The notes under the pieces were generated by a model. That model was not told where the DNA came from, searched no databases, and saw only the letters and a program-made list of their open reading frames with translations. Made by a program: the position numbers and the translations under genes. DNA of 64,000 nucleotides from Luzula sylvatica (lineage: Eukaryota > Streptophyta > Magnoliopsida > Poales > Juncaceae), in contig OX326959.1 in NCBI GenBank assembly GCA_946800325.1, forward strand, positions 2,066,501 through 2,130,500, in the 5' to 3' direction. Positions within the stretch are counted from its first letter, which is position 1, and each line of letters starts with the position of its first letter. This document shows, one piece after another, positions 55,152 through 64,000 of this stretch.

Positions 55152-55895
55152 TACTACATAACTTTTCACCAAGTTTCACAAACACTAAGAAAGTTTGTTT
55201 TTCGATTCAAAACAAGATTTGAACGCTTTGAGGAGTTCAAATAACGTGTTTTTAGTTCATTTGTATCGTATCTTTTACTACATAACTTTTCACCAAATTT
55301 CACAAACACTAAGCAAGTTTGTTCTACGATTTAAAACAAGATTTTAACTCTTTCAAGACTTCAAATAACGTGTTTTTAGATCATTTGTATCGTATCTTTT
55401 ACTACATAACTTTTCACAAAATTTCACAAACACTAAGCAAGTTTGTTTTTCGATTCAAAACAAGATTTTAACGCTTTGAAGAGTTCAAATAACGTGTTTT
55501 TAGATCATTTGTATCGTATCTTTTACTACATAACTTTTCACCAAATTTCACAAACACGAAGCAAGTTTGTTCTTCGATTCAAAACAAGATTTTAACGCTT
55601 TCAAGAGTTCAAATAACGTGTTTTCAGATCATTTGTATCGTATCTTTTACTACATAACTTTTCACCAAATTTCACACACACTAAGAAAGTTTGTTTTTCG
55701 ATTCAAAACAAGATTTTAACGCTTTGAGGAGTTCAAATAACGTGTTTTCAGATCATTTGTATCGTATCTTTTACTACATAACTTTTCACCAAATTTCACA
55801 CACACTAAGAAAGTTTGTTTTTCGATTCAAAACAAGATTTTAACTCTTTGAAGAGTTCAAATAACGTGTTTTTAGATCATTTGTATCGTATCTTT
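55152..55895 (+). repeat. Partial 17-mer (six monomers, phases 20-25)
   Basis: Phases 20 (accaagtttc, agttcatt), 21 (ttctacgattt), 22 (cacaaaattt, gaagag), 23, 24 and 25 (ctctttgaagag) fill 744 bp and match the end of each following 17-mer unit at an offset of 2109 bp (accaagtttc at 55168 and 57277). Confidence 0.88.
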
Positions 55896-58004
55896 TACTA
55901 CATAACTTTTCAGCAAATTTCACACACACTAAGAAAGTTTGTTTTTCGATTCAAAACAAGATTTTAACGCTTTGAGGAGTTCAAATAACGTGTTTTTAGA
56001 TCATTTGTATCGTATGTTTTTACTACATAACTTTTCACCAAATTTCACAAACACTAAGCAAGTTTGTTTTTCGATTCAAAACAAGATTTTAATGCTTTGA
56101 GGAGTTCAAATAACGTGTTTTTAGATCATTTGTATCGTATATTTTACTACATAACTTTTCACCAAGTTTCATAAACACTAAGCAAGTTTGTTTTTCGATT
56201 CAAAACAAGATTTGAACGCTTTGAGGAGTTCAAATAACGTGTTTTTAGATCATTTGTATCGTATCTTTTACTACATAACTTTTCACCAAATTTCACAAAC
56301 ACTAAGAAAGTTTGTTTTTCGATTCAAAACAATATTTTAAAGCTTTGAGGAGTTCAAATAACGTGTTTTTAGATCATTTGTATGGTATATTTTAGTACAT
56401 AACTTTTCACCAAATTTCACAGACACTAAGCAAGTTTGTTCTTCGATTCAAAACAAGATTTTAACGCTTTCAAGAGTTCAAATAACGTGTTTTTAGATCA
56501 TTTGTATCGTATCTTTTACTACATAACTTTTCACCAAATTTCACAAACACTAAGCAAGTTTGTTCTTCGATTCAAAACAAGATTTTAACGCTTTCAAGAG
56601 TTCAAATAATGTGTTTTTAGATCATTTGTATCGTATCTTTTACTACATAACTTTTCACCAAATTTCACAAACACTAAGCAAGTTTGTTCTTCGATTCAAA
56701 ACAAGATTTTAACGCTTTGAAGAGTTCAAATAACTTGTTTTTAGATCATTTGTATCGTATCTTTTACTACATAACTTTTCACCAAATTTCACAAACACTA
56801 AGCAAGTTTGTTCTTCGATTCGAAACAAGATTTTAACGCTTTCAAGAGTTCAAATAACGTGTTTTTAGATCATTTGTATCATATCTTTTACTACATAACT
56901 TTTCACCAAATTTCACAAACACTAAGAAAATTTGTTTTTCGATTCAAAACAAGATTTTAACGCTTTGAGGAGTTCAAATAACGTGTTTTTAGATCATTTG
57001 TATCGTATCTTTTACTACATAACTTTTCACCAAATTTCACACACACTAAGAAAGTTTGTTTTTCGATTCAAAACAAGATTTTAACGCTTTCAAGAGGTCA
57101 AATAACGTGTTTTTACATCATTTGTATCGTATCTTTTACTACATAACTTTTCACCAAATTTCACAAACACTAAGCAAGTTTGTTTTTCGATTCAAAACAA
57201 GATTTTAACGCTTTGAGGAGTTCAAATAACGTGTTTTTAGATCATTTGTATCGTATATTTTACTACATAACTTTTCACCAAGTTTCACAAACACTAAGAA
57301 AGTTTGTTTTTCGATTCAAAACAAGATTTGAACGCTTTGAGGAGTTCAAATAACGTGTTTTTAGTTCATTTGTATCGTATCTTTTACTACATAACTTTTC
57401 ACCAAATTTCACAAACACTAAGCAAGTTTGTTCTACGATTTAAAACAAGATTTTAACTCTTTCAAGACTTCAAATAACGTGTTTTTAGATCATTTGTATC
57501 GTATCTTTTACTACATAACTTTTCACAAAATTTCACAAACACTAAGCAAGTTTGTTTTTCGATTCAAAACAAGATTTTAACGCTTTGAAGAGTTCAAATA
57601 ACGTGTTTTTAGATCATTTGTATCGTATCTTTTACTACATAACTTTTCACCAAATTTCACAAACACGAAGCAAGTTTGTTCTTCGATTCAAAACAAGATT
57701 TTAACGCTTTCAAGAGTTCAAATAACGTGTTTTCAGATCATTTGTATCGTATCTTTTACTACATAACTTTTCACCAAATTTCACACACACTAAGAAAGTT
57801 TGTTTTTCGATTCAAAACAAGATTTTAACGCTTTGAGGAGTTCAAATAACGTGTTTTCAGATCATTTGTATCGTATCTTTTACTACATAACTTTTCACCA
57901 AATTTCACACACACTAAGAAAGTTTGTTTTTCGATTCAAAACAAGATTTTAACTCTTTGAAGAGTTCAAATAACGTGTTTTTAGATCATTTGTATCGTAT
58001 CTTT
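55896..58004 (+). repeat. 17-monomer HOR (2109 bp), unit 1
   Basis: Phases 8-11 and 13-25 in order, starting at the cagcaaa monomer. Length is 17 x 124 plus the one extra t of gtatgttttt at 56012. The phase 10 monomer here has accaagtttcat and is full length, unlike the shortened accaatttcat of the 28-mer. Other private marks are gaaaatttg in phase 17, gaggtc in phase 18 and attcgaaac near 56,820. Confidence 0.92.
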
Positions 58005-60113
58005 TACTACATAACTTTTCAGCAAATTTCACACACACTAAGAAAGTTTGTTTTTCGATTCAAAACAAGATTTTAACGCTTTGAGGAGTTCAAATAACGT
58101 GTTTTTAGATCATTTGTATCGTATGTTTTTACTACATAACTTTTCACCAAATTTCACAAACACTAAGCAAGTTTGTTTTTCGATTCAAAACAAGATTTTA
58201 ATGCTTTGAGGAGTTCAAATAACGTGTTTTTAGATCATTTGTATCGTATATTTTACTACATAACTTTTCACCAAGTTTCATAAACACTAAGCAAGTTTGT
58301 TTTTCGATTCAAAACAAGATTTGAACGCTTTGAGGAGTTCAAATAACGTGTTTTTAGATCATTTGTATCGTATCTTTTACTACATAACTTTTCACCAAAT
58401 TTCACAAACACTAAGAAAGTTTGTTTTTCGATTCAAAACAATATTTTAAAGCTTTGAGGAGTTCAAATAACGTGTTTTTAGATCATTTGTATGGTATATT
58501 TTAGTACATAACTTTTCACCAAATTTCACAGACACTAAGCAAGTTTGTTCTTCGATTCAAAACAAGATTTTAACGCTTTCAAGAGTTCAAATAACGTGTT
58601 TTTAGATCATTTGTATCGTATCTTTTACTACATAACTTTTCACCAAATTTCACAAACACTAAGCAAGTTTGTTCTTCGATTCAAAACAAGATTTTAACGC
58701 TTTCAAGAGTTCAAATAATGTGTTTTTAGATCATTTGTATCGTATCTTTTACTACATAACTTTTCACCAAATTTCACAAACACTAAGCAAGTTTGTTCTT
58801 CGATTCAAAACAAGATTTTAACGCTTTGAAGAGTTCAAATAACTTGTTTTTAGATCATTTGTATCGTATCTTTTACTACATAACTTTTCACCAAATTTCA
58901 CAAACACTAAGCAAGTTTGTTCTTCGATTCAAAACAAGATTTTAACGCTTTCAAGAGTTCAAATAACGTGTTTTTAGATCATTTGTATCATATCTTTTAC
59001 TACATAACTTTTCACCAAATTTCACAAACACTAAGAAAATTTGTTTTTCGATTCAAAACAAGATTTTAACGCTTTGAGGAGTTCAAATAACGTGTTTTTA
59101 GATCATTTGTATCGTATCTTTTACTACATAACTTTTCACCAAATTTCACACACACTAAGAAAGTTTGTTTTTCGATTCAAAACAAGATTTTAACGCTTTC
59201 AAGAGGTCAAATAACGTGTTTTTACATCATTTGTATCGTATCTTTTACTACATAACTTTTCACCAAATTTCACAAACACTAAGCAAGTTTGTTTTTCGAT
59301 TCAAAACAAGATTTTAACGCTTTGAGGAGTTCAAATAACGTGTTTTTAGATCATTTGTATCGTATATTTTACTACATAACTTTTCACCAAGTTTCACAAA
59401 CACTAAGAAAGTTTGTTTTTCGATTCAAAACAAGATTTGAACGCTTTGAGGAGTTCAAATAACGTGTTTTTAGTTCATTTGTATCGTATCTTTTACTACA
59501 TAACTTTTCACCAAATTTCACAAACACTAAGCAAGTTTGTTCTACGATTTAAAACAAGATTTTAACTCTTTCAACACTTCAAATAACGTGTTTTTAGATC
59601 ATTTGTATCGTATCTTTTACTACATAACTTTTCACAAAATTTCACAAACACTAAGCAAGTTTGTTTTTCGATTCAAAACAAGATTTTAACGCTTTGAAGA
59701 GTTCAAATAACGTGTTTTTAGATCATTTGTATCGTATCTTTTACTACATAACTTTTCACCAAATTTCACAAACACGAAGCAAGTTTGTTCTTCGATTCAA
59801 AACAAGATTTTAACGCTTTCAAGAGTTCAAATAACGTGTTTTCAGATCATTTGTATCGTATCTTTTACTACATAACTTTTCACCAAATTTCACACACACT
59901 AAGAAAGTTTGTTTTTCGATTCAAAACAAGATTTTAACGCTTTGAGGAGTTCAAATAACGTGTTTTCAGATCATTTGTATCGTATCTTTTACTACATAAC
60001 TTTTCACCAAATTTCACACACACTAAGAAAGTTTGTTTTTCGATTCAAAACAAGATTTTAACTCTTTGAAGAGTTCAAATAACGTGTTTTTAGATCATTT
60101 GTATCGTATCTTT
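58005..60113 (+). repeat. 17-monomer HOR (2109 bp), unit 2
   Basis: Tandem copy of unit 1 at an exact 2109-bp offset (gtatgttttt at 56012 and 58121, accaagtttc at 57277 and 59386). It shares gaaaatttg, gaggtc and accaagtttcat. The differences I noticed are the lack of attcgaaac and a ctttcaacactt in place of ctttcaagactt near 59,571. Confidence 0.92.
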
Positions 60114-62097
60114 TACTACATAACTTTTCAGCAAATTTCACACACACTAAGAAAGTTTGTTTTTCGATTCAAAACAAGATTTTAACGCTTTGAGGAGTTC
60201 AAATAACGTGTTTTTAGATCATTTGTATCGTATGTTTTTACTACATAACTTTTCACCAAATTTCACAAACACTAAGCAAGTTTGTTTTTCGATTCAAAAC
60301 AAGATTTTAATGCTTTGAGGAGTTCAAATAACGTGTTTTTAGATCATTTGTATCGTATATTTTACTACATAACTTTTCACCAAGTTTCATAAACACTAAG
60401 CAAGTTTGTTTTTCGATTCAAAACAAGATTTGAACGCTTTGAGGAGTTCAAATAACGTGTTTTTAGATCATTTGTATCGTATCTTTTACTACATAACTTT
60501 TCACCAAATTTCACAAACACTAAGAAAGTTTGTTTTTCGATTCAAAACAATATTTTAAAGCTTTGAGGAGTTCAAATAACGTGTTTTTAGATCATTTGTA
60601 TGGTATATTTTAGTACATAACTTTTCACCAAATTTCACAGACACTAAGCAAGTTTGTTCTTCGATTCAAAACAAGATTTTAACGCTTTCAAGAGTTCAAA
60701 TAACGTGTTTTTAGATCATTTGTATCGTATCTTTTACTACATAACTTTTCAACAAATTTCACAAACACTAAGCAAGTTTGTTCTTCGATTCAAAACAAGA
60801 TTTTAACGCTTTCAAGAGTTCAAATAATGTGTTTTTAGATCATTTGTATCGTATCTTTTACTACATAACTTTTCACCAAATTTCACAAACACTAAGCAAG
60901 TTTGTTCTTCGATTCAAAACAAGATTTTAACGCTTTGAAGAGTTCAAATAACATGTTTTTAGATCATTTGTATCGTATCTTTTACTACATAACTTTTCAC
61001 CAAATTTCACAAACACTAAGCAAGTTTGTTCTTCGATTCAAAACAAGATTTTAACGCTTTCAAGAGTTCAAATAACGTGTTTTTAGATCATTTGTATCAT
61101 ATCTTTTACTACATAACTTTTCACCAAATTTCACACACACTAAGAAAGTTTGTTTTTCGATTCAAAACAAGATTTTAACGCTTTGAGGAGTTCAAATAAC
61201 GTGTTTTTAGATCATTTGTATCGTATCTTTTACTACATAACTTTTCACCAAATTTCACAAACACTAAGCAAGTTTGTTTTTCGATTCAAAACAAGATTTT
61301 AACGCTTTGAGGAGTTCAAATAACGTGTTTTTAGATCATTTGTATCGTATATTTTACTACATAACTTTTCACCAAGTTTCACAAACACTAAGAAAGTTTG
61401 TTTTTCGATTCAAAACAAGATTTGAACGCTTTGAGGAGTTCAAATAACGTGTTTTTAGTTCATTTGTATCGTATCTTTTACTACATAACTTTTCACCAAT
61501 TTCACAAACACTAAGCAAGTTTGTTCTACGATTTAAAACAAGATTTTAACTCTTTCAAGACTTCAAATAACGTGTTTTTAGATCATTTGTATCGTATCTT
61601 TTACTACATAACTTTTCACAAAATTTCACAAACACTAAGCAAGTTTGTTTTTCGATTCAAAACAAGATTTTAACGCTTTGAAGAGTTCAAATAACGTGTT
61701 TTTAGATCATTTGTATCGTATCTTTTACTACATAACTTTTCACCAAATTTCACAAACACGAAGCAAGTTTGTTCTTCGATTCAAAACAAGATTTTAACGC
61801 TTTCAAGAGTTCAAATAACGTGTTTTCAGATCATTTGTATCGTATCTTTTACTACATAACTTTTCACCAAATTTCACACACACTAAGAAAGTTTGTTTTT
61901 CGATTCAAAACAAGATTTTAACGCTTTGAGGAGTTCAAATAACGTGTTTTCAGATCATTTGTATCGTATCTTTTACTACATAACTTTTCACCAAATTTCA
62001 CACACACTAAGAAAGTTTGTTTTTCGATTCAAAACAAGATTTTAACTCTTTGAAGAGTTCAAATAACGTGTTTTTAGATCATTTGTATCGTATCTTT
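60114..62097 (+). repeat. 17-mer unit 3, reduced to 16 monomers
   Basis: gtatgttttt lies at 60230, a further 2109 bp on, but the next accaagtttc (61371) is 1985 bp after the previous one, so one monomer is missing. Phases 17 and 18 are fused into a single monomer near 61.1-61.2 kb that has the acacac head of phase 18 but lacks gaggtc and ttttacatc. Two more private marks are caacaaattt near 60,750 and an independent 1-bp deletion (accaatttcacaaac) near 61,496, which brings the unit to 1984 bp. Confidence 0.87.
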
Positions 62098-62221
62098 TAC
62101 TACATAACTTTTCACCAAATTTCACAAACACTAAGCAAGTTTGTTCTTCGATTCAAAACAAGATTGTAACGCTTTCAAGAGTTCAAATAACGTGTTTTTA
62201 GATCATTTGTATCGTATCTTT

Positions 62222-62963
62222 TACTACATAACTTTTCACCAAATTTCACAAACACTAAGAAAGTTTGTTGTTCGATTCAAAACAAGATTTGAACGCTTTG
62301 AGGAGTTCAAATAACGTGTTTTTAGATCATTTGTATTGTATCTTTTACTACACAACTTTTCACCAAATTTCACAAACACTAAGAAAGTTTGTTTTTCGAT
62401 TCAAAACAAGATTTTAAAGCTTTGAGGAGTTCAAATAATGTGTTTTTAGATCATTTGTATGGTATATTTTAGTACGTAACTTTTCACCAATTTCATAAAC
62501 ACTAAGCAAGTTTGTTTTTCGATTCAAAACAAGATTTGAACGCTTTGAGGAGTTCAAATAACGTGTTTTTAGATCATTTGTATCGTATCTTTTACTACAT
62601 AACTTTTCACCAAATTTCACAAACACTAAGAAAGTTTGTTTTTCGATTCAAAACAAGATTTGAACGCTTTGAGGAGTTCAAATAACGTGTTTTTAGATCA
62701 TTTGTATCGTATCTTTTACTACACAACTTTTCACCAAATTTCACAAACACTAAGAAAGTTTGTTTTTCGATTCAAAACAAGATTTTAAAGCTTTGAGGAG
62801 TTCAAATAACGTGTTTTTAGATCATTTGTATCGTATATTTTACTACATAACTTTTCACCAATTTCATAAACACTAAGCAAGTTTGTTTTTCGATTCAAAA
62901 CAAGATTTGAACGCTTTGAGGAGTTCAAATAACGTGTTTTTAGATCATTTGTATCGTATCTTT
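62222..62963 (+). repeat. 3-monomer duplication (371 bp x 2)
   Basis: Two tandem copies, 62222-62592 and 62593-62963, each with gatttgaacg/tacacaac, aaagctt, and the shortened accaatttcat monomer, so the period is 3 x 124 - 1. The copies differ at the end of the second monomer: ggtatattttag with tacgtaac in the first, gtatatttt with tacataac in the second. The first copy also has gttgttcg and gtattgtatc. The block splices phase 27 monomers onto phase 10, a combination not seen elsewhere in the window. Confidence 0.87.
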
Positions 62964-64000
62964 TACTACATAACTTTTCACCAAATTTCACAAACACTAA
63001 GAAAGTTTGTTTTTCGATTCAAAACAATATTTTAAAGCTTTGAGGAGTTCAAATAACGTGTTTTTAGATGATTTGTATGGTATATTTTAGTACATAACTT
63101 TTCACCAAATTTCACAGACACTAAGCAAGTTTGTTCTTCGATTCAAAACAAGATTTTAACGCTTTCAAGAGTTCAAATAACGTGTTTTTAGATCATTTGT
63201 ATCGTATCTTTTACTACATAACTTTTCACCAAATTTCACAGACACTAAGCAAGTTTGTTCTTCGATTCAAAACAAGATTTTAACGCTTTCAAGAGTTCAA
63301 ATAACGTGTTTTTAGATCATTTGTATCGTATCTTTTACTACATAACTTTTCACCAAATTTCACAAACACTAAGCAAGTTTGTTCTTCGATTCAAAACAAG
63401 ATTTTAACGATTTGAAGAGTTCAAATAACTTGTTTTTAGATCATTTGTATCGTATCTTTTACTACATAACTTTTCACCAAATTTCACAAACACTAAGCAA
63501 GTTTGTTCTTCAATTCAAAACAAGATTTTAACGCTTTCAAGAGTTCAAATAACGTGTTTTTAGATCATTTGTATAATATCTTTTACTACATAACTTTTCA
63601 CCAAATTTCACAAACACTAAGAAAGTTTGTTTTTCGATTCAAAACAAGATTTTAACGCTTTGAGGAGTTCAAATAACGTGTTTTTAGATCATTTGTATCG
63701 TATCTTTTACTACATAACTTTTCACCAAATTTCACACACACTAAGAAAGTTTGTTTTTCGATTCAAAACAAGATTTTAACGCTTTCAAGAGTTCAAATAA
63801 CGTGTTTTTACATCATTTGTATCGTATCTTTTACTACATAACTTTTCACCAAATTTCACAAACACTAAGCAAGTTTGTTTTTCGATTCAAAACAAGATTT
63901 TAACGCTTTGAGGAGTTCAAATAACGTGTTTTTAGATCATTTGTATCGTATATTTTACTACATAACTTTTCACCAAGTTTCACAAACACTAAGAAAGTTT
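62964..64000 (+). repeat. 28-mer-order monomers at the right edge
   Basis: Order: phase 11 (caatatt, ggtatattttag, with a private gatgattt), two successive cacagac/ctttcaag monomers, gatttgaagag with aacttg, cttcaattc/ctttcaag with gtataatatc, gaggag, ttttacatc, gtatatttt, and the start of phase 20 (accaagtttc near 63,973). gatttgaagag was last seen near 12.4 kb, so this tract resembles the older 28-mer copies more than the adjacent 17-mers. The array continues past the window. Confidence 0.8.

Larger units (their letters stand above)
1..64000 (+). repeat. Tandem satellite array, ~124-bp monomer, fills the window
   Basis: The anchor tacataac recurs at 4, 128, 252 and 376 and then about every 124 bp to the end, so the monomer is 124 bp. 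A typical monomer runs: tactacataac, cttttcaccaaatttcac, cactaagaaagtttg, tttttcgattcaaaac, aagattttaacgc, tttgaggagttcaaat, aacgtgtttttagatc, atttgtatcgtatctttt. By my count one consensus copy has about 35 G or C in 124. All copies lie in the same orientation and I saw no inversion. By eye most copies differ from the consensus at roughly one to eight positions, and the same variants recur at regular spacing, which reveals several higher-order repeats. No unique sequence interrupts the array. Long homogeneous arrays of this kind are known from centromeres and pericentromeres; that location is inferred here. I cannot name the satellite family. Confidence 0.98.

Noticed and set aside
1..64000. 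CRISPR array
   Set aside because: Regular spacing suggested it, but there are no unique spacers: the whole 124-bp unit is repeated, and no cas genes are present.
1..64000. Telomeric or subtelomeric repeat
   Set aside because: No short G-rich telomere motif was seen on either strand, and the monomer is far longer.
1..64000. LTR retrotransposon, helitron or other mobile element nested in the array
   Set aside because: I found no break in the monomer pattern large enough to hold an insertion, no long open frame and no terminal repeats distinct from the satellite.
1..64000. CENP-B box
   Set aside because: No stretch resembling the TTCG...CGGG core was seen in the monomer; the ttcgattc segment shares only its first bases.
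1..64000. Naming the satellite or the species
   Set aside because: The monomer does not match a satellite I can recall with confidence. A database search with the 124-bp consensus would settle it.

Overview
The whole 64 kb window is one uninterrupted satellite DNA array. A monomer of about 124 bp is repeated head to tail roughly 516 times, always in the same orientation, from the first base to the last. I saw no gene, RNA gene, transposon, CRISPR array or unique-sequence island, and neither array edge is in the window. The monomer is AT-rich (about 28% GC by my count of one consensus copy). This is typical of eukaryotic centromeric or pericentromeric heterochromatin in a long-read assembly. 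A plant is my best guess, but I do not recognise the monomer and the sequence alone does not fix the taxon. A centromeric role is an inference.

The interest is in the layering of higher-order repeats (HORs), which can be read from private variants carried by individual monomers. Layout: 1-372, irregular monomers; 373-3100, two copies of an 11-monomer HOR (1364 bp); 3101-4464, mixed monomers; 4465-14229, a 28-monomer HOR (3472 bp), with its second copy cut short at a 33-bp deletion seam near 11,158; 14230-26879, two copies of a 51-monomer super-unit (6325 bp = 34 + 17 monomers); 26880-31963, an expanded third copy; about 29.6-41.1 kb, a 47-monomer (5828 bp) duplication; 31964-33823 and 37792-51.4 kb, a 15-monomer HOR (1860 bp) with 16-mer and 10-mer variants; 50440-52423, a return to the 28-mer order; 52424-54407, four copies of a 4-mer (496 bp); 54408-55151, the tail of a 15-mer; 55152-62097, a 17-monomer HOR (2109 bp); 62222-62963, a 3-mer duplication (371 bp); 62964-64000, 28-mer-like order again.

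These HORs are related. Numbering the 28-mer from its most distinctive monomer (phase 1: aaaattc plus gtttctttttcg), the 15-mer is phases 1-8 joined to 23-28 through a hybrid 8/22 monomer. The 17-mer is phases 8-25 without phase 12. The 4-mer is phases 6, 7, 8/22 and 23. The window therefore reads as a 28-mer ancestor from which shorter HORs were cut by unequal exchange and then amplified locally. The 11-mer at the left is a separate family linked by a shared three-monomer cassette.

Eight short minus-strand reading frames of 70 codons are by-products of a 1-bp deletion that brings two monomers into the same frame. They are not annotated as genes.
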